Source: CAZDDI01 sp964504195
GTDB taxonomy: Bacteria > Chloroflexota > Anaerolineae > B4-G1 > SLSP01
DNA: 41,144 nucleotides
Reading direction: 5' to 3'
Assembly (NCBI GenBank): GCA_964504195.1
Contig: CAZDDI010000038.1
Location: forward strand, 1-41,144
This document shows positions 1-7,565 of the stretch, piece by piece (positions within the stretch are counted from its first letter, which is position 1; every line of letters begins with the position of its first letter). The translations under genes were made by a program, and so were the position numbers. Below the pieces are notes generated by a model. That model was not told the DNA's origin, did not search any database, and saw only the letters and a program-made list of their open reading frames with translations.

Positions 1-61
1 GGCAGTATGCTCAAAACACGCCTATTGACGGCTTTGACAGGGTGACTTTGGCGCTGTTGCC
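1..61. repeat. Diverged copy of the 73-bp palindromic element
   Basis: It begins GGCAGTATG and ends GCGCTGTTGCC. It shares the core ATTGACGGCTTTGACAGGG with the two copies at 5809-5881 and 5984-6056, but is shorter and more diverged. It lies beside an AT-rich lipoprotein gene. The left boundary may lie outside the window. Confidence 0.7.
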
Positions 62-96
62 TTTTTATGACCCGGTACATTGTGGGTCAATGGCAT

Positions 97-128
97 TAAG
101 TTTAGGGCATAGACCTGGCAGGTTTGAG
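97..128. repeat. Dispersed ACCTGGCAGGT repeat, copy 1
   Basis: The segment runs from TTAAGTTTAGGGCATAG to ACCTGGCAGGTTTGA. A nearly identical stretch is at 34289-34320. The core ACCTGGCAGGT is itself an inverted repeat. It lies directly downstream of the lipoprotein gene. Confidence 0.65.
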
Positions 129-132
129 GATA

Positions 133-843
133 TCAGTATTCGATGACGGTCACAACTGGCTCAAGGTAGAGATAATACTCAATATCGCTCAATTGCATCT
201 TTTTCAAAGGCGTATACAAGCCGGTTATCTCAAACCTTACTGTCTGACCATGAGCCTGTTTCACTGCGTCTAATTCTTCATAGAGTTGGGTAATAATTTG
301 AGAGCGATAGGATTCAAGATCGCCCAAATCCGCTTCGACGGATAATACGCGAAGGGTCACCGATTCGGGTAGTTTGACCGCGTTTAGGAAATTGTTGAAA
401 TTAGAAACAGCTCTCACAAAATCATAATCGTGTTGTGCCAAGTTAGTAGTCAGCCGCAAAGTAACTTCTGATACATCTAAATTTTGAACGCTGGATGTCG
501 TTCCCTCTTTTCTGGGATAGCCGCTGTTGATTTGATTGACCGATATGCGTTCCACAAGGAGTCCATCGCTTTCTGCTGCAACTCGCGCAATCTCATCAAC
601 TGCCTGTTGAATATCTACCATGCGCTCGGAGATATTGGAGCGTGAAGAGTTTACGATTAAATTCAGTGCCGCTGTTTCTGCTTTCACTGTTACCCCATAA
701 GGGAACAGTGTGGGGCTTTGAGATAATTGCATCGTTGGGTATTCGGTTACGCGCAGTGCGGGCATATCATAAGGCGTATTTCTGGTACGGCAACTCACCA
801 ACAGCAGAATCAAGATGGGAAACACCAGCATTTTCTTGAGCAT
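133..843 (-). CDS. Small lipoprotein, possibly SIMPL (DUF541)-like
   Basis: The 236-aa product starts with a lipoprotein signal peptide: Lys3-Lys4, a hydrophobic run at residues 5-16, and lipobox LVSC with Cys18. It should be anchored to the outer face of the membrane. The mature part (about residues 50-230) has the rhythm of SIMPL/DUF541 proteins. A beta strand of the type 'V-K-A-E-T-A-A-L-N-L' leads into a long helix 'A-V-D-E-I-A-R-V-A', then alternating strands and helices. That family forms oligomeric periplasmic assemblies and its function is mostly unknown. The start at 843 has a strong ribosome site (GGGAGGGA, 5 nt upstream), and a promoter is visible at 900-927. Base composition is clearly more AT-rich than in the transport operon next door, and a repeat lies just beyond the 3' end. 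The family call is tentative; the lipoprotein call is firm. Confidence 0.75.
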   Translation of the reverse strand: MLKKMLVFPILILLLVSCRTRNTPYDMPALRVTEYPTMQLSQSPTLFPYGVTVKAETAALNLIVNSSRSNISERMVDIQQAVDEIARVAAESDGLLVERISVNQINSGYPRKEGTTSSVQNLDVSEVTLRLTTNLAQHDYDFVRAVSNFNNFLNAVKLPESVTLRVLSVEADLGDLESYRSQIITQLYEELDAVKQAHGQTVRFEITGLYTPLKKMQLSDIEYYLYLEPVVTVIEY

Positions 844-899
844 GACAGTCCCTCCCTTTGGGGCTTATACACTTTTCAGGTAGATCAAGAATAGTTTCA

Positions 900-927
900 A
901 TTGTAAGCGGCTTTGGCGATACGTCAA
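900..927 (-). promoter_or_regulatory. Sigma70-type promoter of the lipoprotein gene
   Basis: On the minus strand, TTGACG (922-927) and TACAAT (900-905) are separated by 16 nt. They lie about 60 nt upstream of the lipoprotein start at 843. Both hexamers are close to consensus. Confidence 0.6.
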
Positions 928-964
928 GAAAATAGCAGCGCAAGGCTGTGAGGCAAGACACACC

Positions 965-1843
965 TCACGGCGCAAGCTCCTCCCCCCGCACCGCGACCCG
1001 CTCCCACGCCTGGAACAACACCTCTTTGAACCGTGCCGGATCATGGATGTGCTCCGGCATGTTGACCGGCGAGCCGGCCTCCCCCTGCGCCAGTACGAGC
1101 GAGCCGGTTTCCAGATCCGCTACCGTCGAGCGCAGCCGCACCGGGCGCGGCGCGAAGAGCTCCGGGTGGGAGAGGTACACTGCGGGCAGCAGATCCCACA
1201 GGTAGAAGACGTCCACGCCGCACCACGCGCCGAAGGTCTCCAGCCAGCCCTGCACGCTGGCGCGGGTGGGCGCGTCCCATGGCAGCCGCGCCAAATCGCC
1301 CGCACCGAAGGGCGCTTGCAGGCAGACGTGCGCGTTCATCACGGTGACGGGGCAGGGCGCGTGGAGCGTGGCGTATGCGCCCTCCGGGTCGCACGAGAAG
1401 TTGAGTTCGGCTACGTCACGCTGGCCGATGCGCAGCGGGTGCAGGTAGCCGCCCATGCAGGCGATTTGCCGGACGTGGCCGAAGAAGCCGGGATCGAGCT
1501 CTGCGGCGGCGCGCAAGTTGCCCAGCGGGCCGATGGCGAGCACGGCGACTTCGCCAGGGCGCGCGGCGACCGTCTCGGCGAGGAAGCGGGCGGCGGCGGT
1601 GGGCGGTTGTCCACGCTGGCCCGCGCCTTCCAGCACGGGGATGTCCTCGCGGCCCAGGGCGCGCAACAACCGTTGCGTCGCCGGGTAGACCGCCTCGATA
1701 GGCCCGTTGCCGAACGTGGTGGTCACGCCGAGCACTTCAATATCTGGACGCCCCAGCAGGTAAAGCAGCGTCAGCCCGTCATCAATCTCCTTGCCGGGCA
1801 GACCCATGGTATTGTCACAATCGAGAATGACAGGGAGAGGCAT
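965..1843 (-). CDS. Nucleoside hydrolase family protein
   Basis: The 292-aa product belongs to the inosine/uridine-preferring nucleoside hydrolase family, which splits the N-glycosidic bond of ribonucleosides using a Ca2+-bound water. The N-terminal metal loop reads D8-C-D10, then a seven-residue G-rich stretch, then D21-D22. This is longer than the compact DTDPGxDD of classical members, so it fits a subgroup with unknown substrate. The motifs 'VLGVTTTFGN', 'VLAIGPLGNL' and 'CMGG' follow in the usual order. I chose the ATG at 1843 because AAGGAG lies 6 nt upstream and the family homology begins there; a longer frame to 1927 runs through simple repeats. It is the last gene of the transport operon, 111 nt after the ATPase gene, so its substrate may be what the transporter brings in. 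That link is inference. Confidence 0.88.
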   Translation of the reverse strand: MPLPVILDCDNTMGLPGKEIDDGLTLLYLLGRPDIEVLGVTTTFGNGPIEAVYPATQRLLRALGREDIPVLEGAGQRGQPPTAAARFLAETVAARPGEVAVLAIGPLGNLRAAAELDPGFFGHVRQIACMGGYLHPLRIGQRDVAELNFSCDPEGAYATLHAPCPVTVMNAHVCLQAPFGAGDLARLPWDAPTRASVQGWLETFGAWCGVDVFYLWDLLPAVYLSHPELFAPRPVRLRSTVADLETGSLVLAQGEAGSPVNMPEHIHDPARFKEVLFQAWERVAVRGEELAP

Positions 1844-1856
1844 AGTTGACTCCTTA

Positions 1857-1913
1857 GTGAATGGCGAATGGCGAATCAGCGAAAAGGCGAAAAAGCGGAT
1901 GGCGAATGAATTT
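1857..1913. repeat. GCGAATGGCGAAT-type intergenic repeat, copy 1
   Basis: Tandem degenerate units of GCGAATG and GCGAAAA fill the gap just upstream of the nucleoside hydrolase start. The same vocabulary occurs at 10873-10925, directly upstream of the cyclic-nucleotide-binding gene. Confidence 0.7.
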
Positions 1914-1922
1914 ACACTTGCA

Positions 1923-1966
1923 GACATTACGCAGTACGCATCACGCAGTACGCATCACTCCGCCGG
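1923..1966. repeat. TACGCAGTACGCAT-type intergenic repeat
   Basis: Two close units (ACGCAGTACGCATCAC) lie in tandem and overlap the last codons of the ATPase gene. Related words occur at 8184-8240 and 9050-9078. Confidence 0.6.
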
Positions 1967-2989
1967 TAAGAGCCACAGTTTATCCGCCGGGATGTGAATG
2001 CCCACGCTATCGCCCACCCGGAAGCGCTCGCTGGCGGCGGCTTCATCTTCGACGATGATTTCCAGGCCATCCACCTGCACTTTGAAGCGGGCGGCGGTGC
2101 CCAGGTAGAGCGCGGAGGTGATGCGGCCCTGCGCGCCGGGCGTGAGGCGGAGCGCCTCTGCGCGCGCGGTGGCGAGGCACGCGCCGGTGATGTCGCAGCC
2201 TTCCGGCGCGGGAAAATCGCCTAGCGGCGTGGCGACCCGGTCGCCGTGGCGCGTGGCGGGGATGAAGTTCACGCCGCCGAAGAAGCGCGCCGTCTGCATA
2301 TCCACCGGGCGGCGGTAGAAGTCGCTAGGGCCGCCCAGCTGCCGCAACCGACCATCGAACAGCAGCGCGATGCGGTCGCCCATCACCACCGCCTCCTGTT
2401 GATCGTGTGTGACCAGCAGCGTGGTGATGCGGAACTGGCGTTGCAGGTCAAGGATGAGCTCGCGCATCTCGTCGCGCAGGTGGGCGTCGAGGTTGGAGAG
2501 GGGTTCGTCGAGCAACAGCACTTTCGGCTCGACGATGAGGGCGCGCGCCAGCGCCACCCGCTGTTGTTGCCCGCCGGAGAGCTGGTGCGGACGCCGGTCG
2601 GCGACGCCGGGCAGCTGCACACGCTCCAGCAGCTCCTTCACGCGCCGGCGGATGCTGGCCTTATCCACACCGCGGATCGCCAGCCCAAAGCCCACATTCT
2701 CGGCGATGGTCATGTAGGGGAACAGCAGCCGGTTCTGGAAGACCATTACAGCCCCGCGCCGCTCGGCAGGCACGTCCAGCACCGATGCGCCATCGAAGGT
2801 GATGTCGCCAGCGGTGGGGTACAGCAGCCCGGCAATCATCTTGAGCGTAGTGGTCTTGCCGCAGCCCGAAGGGCCGAGCAGCACCGTAATCTCGCCCGGC
2901 GCAAAGGTCAGATCGAGCGCATGGACGGCAGCGTCGCGCTTGCGCGCATCGAAGCGCTTGGTCAGCTGGTGCAGTTGAACGGTAATCAT
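1955..2989 (-). CDS. ABC transporter ATP-binding protein (MalK/PotA type)
   Basis: The 344-aa cytoplasmic ATPase energises the importer. Visible motifs are Walker A GPSGCGKTT (39-47), a Q-loop around VFQN (83-86), signature LSGGQ (137-141), Walker B VLLLDE (157-162) with the D-loop just after, and the switch histidine in LLVTHD. The C-terminal 110 residues have the length and strand pattern of a TOBE regulatory domain, as in MalK, UgpC and PotA proteins. The gene follows the two permease genes in the same direction after a 263-nt gap filled by a nested palindromic element. The nucleoside hydrolase gene follows it. The family is certain; the ligand is not. In E. coli the comparable YnjBCD system also lacks a proven substrate. 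Confidence 0.93.
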   Translation of the reverse strand: MITVQLHQLTKRFDARKRDAAVHALDLTFAPGEITVLLGPSGCGKTTTLKMIAGLLYPTAGDITFDGASVLDVPAERRGAVMVFQNRLLFPYMTIAENVGFGLAIRGVDKASIRRRVKELLERVQLPGVADRRPHQLSGGQQQRVALARALIVEPKVLLLDEPLSNLDAHLRDEMRELILDLQRQFRITTLLVTHDQQEAVVMGDRIALLFDGRLRQLGGPSDFYRRPVDMQTARFFGGVNFIPATRHGDRVATPLGDFPAPEGCDITGACLATARAEALRLTPGAQGRITSALYLGTAARFKVQVDGLEIIVEDEAAASERFRVGDSVGIHIPADKLWLLPAE

Positions 2990-3012
2990 AGCATTCCCTG
3001 AAAAGGAAGTTT

Positions 3013-3237
3013 CACCACAGAGACACAGAGGACACTGAGGTGTTTTTTATTTTGAATACAAAAATTTGCTACCGTACACTTGTAGATTTTTGCCACGAAT
3101 TCACTCGAATTAACACAAAAACAATAAGAAATTCGTAAAATTCGTGCTAATTCGTGGCTAAAACTGAATGCGCTTGGAAAATGTACGGTAGACAATACAA
3201 AAATAGATTTCTCCGTGCTCTCTGTGCCTCAGTGGTG
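3013..3237. repeat. Nested palindromic element, three inverted repeats inside one another
   Basis: The outer arms are CACCACAGAGACACAGAG at the left and CTCTCTGTGCCTCAGTGGTG at the right. Inside them CTACCGTACA (3069-3078) pairs with TGTACGGTAG (3182-3191). Innermost, CCACGAAT (3093-3100) pairs with ATTCGTGG (3150-3157), with AATTAACAC/CGTGCTAATT words between. The whole block separates permease 2 from the ATPase gene. No ORF is seen in it. Confidence 0.85.
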
Positions 3238-3252
3238 ATAAACTCACGTCTT

Positions 3253-4077
3253 TCAATGGATTCCCCCCAGCGCGGTGTTTTCGCCGGTGAGATAGCGGGC
3301 AGTGAAGGCCAGCAGCAGCAGGTTGGGGGCGATGAGAAGCAGCGCGAGCGCGGCGGTGACGGCGTTGTTGCCGCTGCCGGTGAACGAGAACAGCAGCAGG
3401 GGGAGCGTCATCACCTGCCCGCTGCCGATGAGTAGGGTGAGGAGGTATTGCTCCCACGAGATGATGAAGGCGAACATACCCGCGACCATTAGGCCGGGGA
3501 AGATGGCGGGCAATGTGACCCGGTGGAAGACTTGCCAGGAGCGCGCGCCGAGCGTGCGCGCCTGCTGCTCGAATTCCGGGTCGTAGTTGGCGAACAGCCC
3601 GGCCATGACCATCGTTACATAAGGTGTGGTGGGGATGAGATGCACGAGAATCACGCCCGGCAGGGTTCCGGTCAACCGCAGCCGGATGAACAGCACATGG
3701 ATGCCCATCACCACCGCGATGCCCGGCACGAGCGTGGGGGCCAGCAGCAGGAATTGGATGAGTTTTTTGCCGCGAAAGCTGTAGAGTCCCAGCGCGCGGC
3801 CGGCCGGGACGCCCACCAGCAGCGCGAGCGCCGTTGTGACCAGTGCAATCCACAGCCCCTGCACAAAGCCGCGCCCCACCTGCGAGGCGGGCGAGAAGAG
3901 GTAGCCCCAGGCGCGTAGGTTCCAGGCGGAGGGTAACAGGGCGGGGAAGTACCAGCGATAGGCAAAGGCCCAGAGCAGCAGCGGGACTAAGGGTAACAGT
4001 ACGGCAAGGGCCGCCAGCACGGAGGCGGCGGCGCTGGTAATGCGGCGGATGCGTGTATCCCGGTCAGCAGGACGCAT
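3253..4077 (-). CDS. ABC transporter permease 2
   Basis: The 274-aa integral membrane protein has about six hydrophobic segments, beginning with 'VLAALAVLLPLVPLLLWAFA' (about 18-37). The binding-protein-dependent permease loop (EAA motif) is clear: 'EQQARTLGARSWQVFHRVTLPAIFPG', with the conserved G in ARTLGA. This loop docks on the ATPase. It starts 3 nt after permease 1 stops, so the two are translationally linked. It equals the C-terminal half of the single fused permease found in E. coli YnjC, which I recall as about twice this length. Its start ATG is at 4077. Confidence 0.92.
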   Translation of the reverse strand: MRPADRDTRIRRITSAAASVLAALAVLLPLVPLLLWAFAYRWYFPALLPSAWNLRAWGYLFSPASQVGRGFVQGLWIALVTTALALLVGVPAGRALGLYSFRGKKLIQFLLLAPTLVPGIAVVMGIHVLFIRLRLTGTLPGVILVHLIPTTPYVTMVMAGLFANYDPEFEQQARTLGARSWQVFHRVTLPAIFPGLMVAGMFAFIISWEQYLLTLLIGSGQVMTLPLLLFSFTGSGNNAVTAALALLLIAPNLLLLAFTARYLTGENTALGGIH

Positions 4078-4080
4078 GGG

Positions 4081-4950
4081 TTACTCCGCGCGCACGAAGA
4101 ACTCGGTGAGCTTCGTGTAGGCGATGATGAGCGCCACGATGATGGCGGTGATGACCATGCTCATCGCCATCGCTTCGGGGCGCGCGGCGAGGTCAACATT
4201 GGTGTAGTTGCGGTAAGCCAGTACCGGCAACACGGCGGGGTAGGTCTGTCCCAGCAAATAGGGCACCTCGAACGCGCCGAAGGTGAACGCGAAGACCAGA
4301 ATCGAAGCGCGCAGCATCCCCGGCAGCAGCAAGGGCCACAGGACGTAGCGGAAGCGCTGCCAGCGGTTGGCGCCCAGGTTGCGGGCGACGTTCTCGTAGT
4401 CCTCGCTCACGGCTTGCAGCACGGCCAGCAGGATGATGGCCGTGAAGGGCGTGCTCTTCCACAAGTACTCCAGGATGATGCCCGCGCCGAGCGGGTCAAA
4501 GATGAGCGCGGGGAAGTCGGCGGGCTGGGTGATGGCCCCCAGGCCGTAGGCGATGCGCGCCAGCAGTCCGCTCTGGCTGAAGAGGAACATCACGGCAATG
4601 CCGCCGACCAGGTGCGGGATGGGGATGTTGAGCTGGAACAGGAACGTGATGAGGCGCTTGCCCGCGAAATCGCGGCGCAGGGCCAGGGCGCAGAGCGTGG
4701 CGAGCGCGGTGGAGAGCGCGGTCGAGAGCAGGCTGATCCAGGCGGTGAGCGCGAGCGAGCGCAGGAACGCCGGCGCGCGGAACAGGTTGAGGTAAGGCTG
4801 CACGGTGGGCTGCGTGCGCCCAATCAGGGGCATGTAATCGAAGCTTTGCAGCAGCCCCAACAGCAGCCCGCCCAGAAACAGCCCTACCACAATCGTGAGG
4901 GCCGGGAGGAGCATCAACACCAGTTTCAGCTGTTCGCGCCGGTCATTCAT
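4081..4950 (-). CDS. ABC transporter permease 1
   Basis: The 289-aa integral membrane protein has a first membrane span at about residues 10-35 and a further five or so hydrophobic segments. The EAA loop reads 'ENVARNLGANRWQRFRYVLWPLLLPG'. With permease 2 it should form the heterodimeric channel. The ATG at 4950 has no convincing ribosome-binding sequence (GTATCCTT precedes it). Upstream, where the binding-protein gene would normally sit directly, there is an AT-rich DUF6304 gene and a composite element. The original leader of this gene may therefore have been displaced. Confidence 0.92.
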   Translation of the reverse strand: MNDRREQLKLVLMLLPALTIVVGLFLGGLLLGLLQSFDYMPLIGRTQPTVQPYLNLFRAPAFLRSLALTAWISLLSTALSTALATLCALALRRDFAGKRLITFLFQLNIPIPHLVGGIAVMFLFSQSGLLARIAYGLGAITQPADFPALIFDPLGAGIILEYLWKSTPFTAIILLAVLQAVSEDYENVARNLGANRWQRFRYVLWPLLLPGMLRASILVFAFTFGAFEVPYLLGQTYPAVLPVLAYRNYTNVDLAARPEAMAMSMVITAIIVALIIAYTKLTEFFVRAE

Positions 4951-5037
4951 AAGGATACAGAGACCTATCGTATAAGATAGTCCGGTTGGGTTCTTACGGG
5001 TTAGCCGGATTGTTTGGATAGAGAGAAGCGCCGAATT

Positions 5038-5685
5038 TCAACCACGATAACCCGCTCCAGGAGTCCTTCGTTCGAACTCGTCACAGACAAATGTTTCTTG
5101 GACCAATCTATCATATCTATCGTGAATTTTCCAGAAATCTTTTTTTGTTCGCACTTGGTTATATGCCTGCTTTAGGTTTCTAAAGCACATCATAGCCCCG
5201 AATGCACCATGACCGCAGGGACTATAATCTGAGAACTGGCAGTTTATACACGCTTTAACAAACACATTATTGGGCAACTGCCTTTGAATTTCCAGGAGCT
5301 CATCTTCAAACCAGCCGGATTTTCCAGAGGAATGTATTTGTTTACTCCCATAGACTAGAGACATTTCATATCTCTCTTCATCAAGACCGCCTCGATTATT
5401 TGGTTTACCCAATTTAACGATGATGGACAATTCAGATGATACTAATTTGTATTCGTCACTAATCAAAGTAGGTATCTTAAATGAAAATTTGCAATCGCAA
5501 AGTGCACCATGATGAAGTCTAAATCTATCGCCCAAAGATTCTTGATTTCTAGGTTCGAGGTTATCGAACTCTGCTCCAATAAATTCCCATTCGCCAAGCA
5601 TTACCCTTACCTTTTCGCCATTATTCGTCATTTCTCCTGATATTTTACCCAAATGGTCTTCGTATACAAAATTGAAATTTATCAT
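5038..5685 (-). CDS. DUF6304 family protein, AT-rich
   Basis: The 215-aa product matches what I recall of DUF6304. The hallmark block is 'SGKSGWFEDELLEIQRQLP', followed by 'VKACINCQFSDYSPCGHG', 'GAMMCFRNLK' and a C-terminal 'VQETFVCDEFERRTPGAGYRG'. The Cys pair in ACINC plus the later Cys residues could bind a metal. The function of the family is unknown. I start it at 5685 (AAAGGGA, 6 nt upstream) because the family match begins with INFNFVYED. The gene is much more AT-rich than the GC-rich transporter genes on both sides and splits the operon between the binding protein and the permeases. This suggests later acquisition. No transposase lies nearby, but a composite miniature element is directly upstream. 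Confidence 0.82.
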   Translation of the reverse strand: MINFNFVYEDHLGKISGEMTNNGEKVRVMLGEWEFIGAEFDNLEPRNQESLGDRFRLHHGALCDCKFSFKIPTLISDEYKLVSSELSIIVKLGKPNNRGGLDEERYEMSLVYGSKQIHSSGKSGWFEDELLEIQRQLPNNVFVKACINCQFSDYSPCGHGAFGAMMCFRNLKQAYNQVRTKKDFWKIHDRYDRLVQETFVCDEFERRTPGAGYRG

Positions 5686-5808
5686 CTCAGTCCCTTTGCA
5701 CCTTTTATTTCTATGACCAATAGTTCGTAAGTTAAATGAGATGCGGTAGTATATAGTTGCACTTAGCAAGGGTTTTGCTTAACGGGGCGGCGTATAAATA
5801 GCTTATTT

Positions 5809-5881
5809 GGCAGTACCGCAAAACTGACCCTGTAGTATGGCATATTGACGGCTTTGACAGGGCGACTTTTGCGCGATTGCC
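5809..5881. repeat. 73-bp palindromic unit, copy B
   Basis: The left end GGCAGTACCGCAAAACTG and the right end, whose reverse complement is GGCAATCGCGCAAAAGTC, form terminal inverted repeats. It is nearly identical to copy C at 5984-6056. Confidence 0.8.
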
Positions 5882-5911
5882 GTCCAAGGCAATGCTGTAG
5901 AGCAATTGGGA

Positions 5912-5970
5912 GAGGCTTCGACAGGCTCAGCCACCGGGCTTCTCCGGTGCCTGAGCCTGTCGAAGGCCTC
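5912..5970. repeat. TTCGACAGGCTCAG hairpin
   Basis: CTTCGACAGGCTCAG (5916-5930) pairs with CTGAGCCTGTCGAAG (5951-5965). The inner ACCGG/CCGGT extends the stem. This is a palindrome type that I recall as frequent in many bacterial genomes, usually between genes. Confidence 0.8.
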
Positions 5971-5983
5971 TGCGCTCGTCAAA

Positions 5984-6056
5984 GGCAGTACCGCAAAACT
6001 TACCCTGTAGTATAGCATATTAACGGCTTTGACAGGGCGACTTTTGCGCTATTGCC
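5984..6056. repeat. 73-bp palindromic unit, copy C
   Basis: It matches copy B except at about four positions, with the same orientation and the same GGCA/TGCC ends. Confidence 0.8.
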
Positions 6057-6138
6057 TTATTTAAGTCAGCTTGCGGTAGCAGTCTGCCAATTCATTGTCA
6101 GGGTAGGCGTAGTGATTGGTAGTATTACACACCACGCA

Positions 6139-7422
6139 CTATTTTTGCAACACTTCCCGCGTCCAGGCTTCTTCGATGGCAATGAGCCAGGGCGCTTGGA
6201 GTTCTGGTAGGCGGCGGGGAGCGAGCTCGTCCGGCGGAAGCATGGCCGCGCCGCGCGGGACGGCAACGAAGGCGGCCTGCCACTCGGCGGGGGCGCGGGA
6301 GAGATCGAGCGGTGTGGTCCAGCTGTGGTTCTGGGCGGCGCTGTGCTGCGCGGAAAGGCCGCACAGGAAGTTCGCCACCACCAGCGCGGCGGCTTTGCGC
6401 GGTGAGTTATAGGCAATGGCGATGTAGTTGGTGTTGGCAATCGTGCCTTCATCGAATACGAACGTGGCGGCGGTTTCCGGGTAGCGGCCCGAATCAATGC
6501 GGCTCTGCACGCCGCCCACATCGTAGCTCATCTCGAAGTAGACCTCCCCGTTGGCGAAGAGTTCTTGCAGTGCGCTGACCGTCTCCGGGTAGGTTTGCCC
6601 CTCACGCCACAGGTACGGCTCGATCTCATTGAGCAGCTCCCAACACGCCGGGAAGCGCTGCTCGAAGAGGCCCTGATCGAACTCGCCCAGGAATGCGGTG
6701 TAATCGCCTGTGGCATGATAGCAGAGGTGGCGGACGAAGACGCTGCCAGTAAAATCGGGGGGCGCGGGATAGGTGAACTTGCCGGGATTGGCTTTGATCC
6801 AGGCAATGAGCGCGGCGATAGATTGCGGTGGCTCCGGCACAAAGGCGCGGTTGTAGCCCATGACGAACTGCGCCGAGCCGTAGGGCAGCTCGTAGCCCTC
6901 CACGGGGAAGCCAAAATCGTAGGCGATGCTGCCATCGCTCCAATCAATGTAGCGGCTGGTGGGGACGGCCTGCGCCCACGGCCCGTAGAGCAGGTCGGCC
7001 TCGCGCATCGTGCGGAAATTCTCACCATTGATCCACATAATGTCCACGCTGCCGTTGGTATCATTACCGGCCTGCTTCTCGCCAAGTACCTGGTTGATGA
7101 ACTCGGTCGGCCCGGCGACGGGCACTTGATTGAGCGTGATGTTGTAGCGCGCCTTGAGCTCCGCCTTCACCCAACCGTTCACCCAGCTGTTGATGACGTC
7201 CGAGCCGCCCCACATCCACCAGTTCACGGTCTGCCCGTCGGCGGCGGCGACGATTTGCTCCCACGTCATCCCGTTGAGGTCGCCAGCCAGCGCGAGCGGC
7301 GCGGCATCGGCGGCGGGTTCGGTCAGGCCGGTAGCGAGGGGCTGGGTGGGCGTGGGCGCGCAGGCGCTCAGTAGTACGAGGAAAAATATCAGGCAAGCAG
7401 CACAACGTCTTACAGATTGCAT
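6139..7422 (-). CDS. ABC transporter substrate-binding lipoprotein, YnjB-like
   Basis: The 427-aa product has a lipoprotein signal peptide with lipobox LLSAC (Cys21), so it is tethered outside the membrane. The mature part resembles E. coli YnjB. It shows 'MTWEQIVAAADGQTVNWWMWGG', 'INSWVNGWVKAEL', then 'GSVDIMWINGENFRTMREADLLYGPWAQ', the most diagnostic stretch. It delivers the ligand to the two permeases. Start 7422 is followed at once by a typical signal sequence, and AGGAGG lies 7-12 nt upstream. An extended -10 promoter is visible at 7470-7478. It heads the operon, although the DUF6304 gene and a repeat element now separate it from the permeases. The ligand is unknown; I see no thiamine riboswitch upstream. 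Confidence 0.92.
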   Translation of the reverse strand: MQSVRRCAACLIFFLVLLSACAPTPTQPLATGLTEPAADAAPLALAGDLNGMTWEQIVAAADGQTVNWWMWGGSDVINSWVNGWVKAELKARYNITLNQVPVAGPTEFINQVLGEKQAGNDTNGSVDIMWINGENFRTMREADLLYGPWAQAVPTSRYIDWSDGSIAYDFGFPVEGYELPYGSAQFVMGYNRAFVPEPPQSIAALIAWIKANPGKFTYPAPPDFTGSVFVRHLCYHATGDYTAFLGEFDQGLFEQRFPACWELLNEIEPYLWREGQTYPETVSALQELFANGEVYFEMSYDVGGVQSRIDSGRYPETAATFVFDEGTIANTNYIAIAYNSPRKAAALVVANFLCGLSAQHSAAQNHSWTTPLDLSRAPAEWQAAFVAVPRGAAMLPPDELAPRRLPELQAPWLIAIEEAWTREVLQK

Positions 7423-7469
7423 CGGTTAAGTCCTCCTGTATGCGATTGTGTTGGCGTTAGCACGAAAGC

Positions 7470-7478
7470 ATTATAACA
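7470..7478 (-). promoter_or_regulatory. Extended -10 promoter of the transporter operon
   Basis: The minus strand reads TGTTATAAT, a consensus -10 with the TGn extension. No good -35 hexamer is present, which is usual for extended -10 promoters. It is about 48 nt upstream of the binding-protein start. Confidence 0.55.
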
Positions 7479-7565
7479 TATTTGCCAATCATCCTTCGTA
7501 CTGTAAGTTTACCAACAATAAACGACTTTTATAGAACGCGCAAAACATGAAACGGGAGCAGATAA

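Larger units (their letters stand above)
5803..6062. mobile_element. Composite miniature element (two 73-bp palindromic units around a hairpin) with 6-bp direct repeats
   Basis: Two 73-bp units in direct orientation (5809-5881 and 5984-6056, about four differences) bracket a separate hairpin at 5912-5970. Each unit has imperfect terminal inverted repeats of about 25 bp: GGCAGTACCGCAAAACT on the left and AGTCGCCCTGT words on the right, with ends GGCA and TGCC. The composite is flanked by TTATTT on both sides (5803-5808 and 6057-6062), which looks like a target-site duplication. It encodes no protein. It lies between the DUF6304 gene and the binding-protein gene. Confidence 0.75.

Noticed and set aside
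1043..1849. Open plus-strand frame opposite the nucleoside hydrolase
   Set aside because: The minus strand has a ribosome site and family motifs; the plus frame has none.
2246..3001. Open plus-strand frame opposite the ABC ATPase
   Set aside because: It is a shadow of a gene with complete Walker and signature motifs.
5803..6062. Possible CRISPR array from the repeated 73-bp units
   Set aside because: There are only two long palindromic units around a hairpin, with no regular short spacers and no cas genes.
7423..7565. Possible thiamine riboswitch before the YnjB-like gene
   Set aside because: I looked for the conserved CTGAGA and related blocks and found none. Only an extended -10 promoter is visible.
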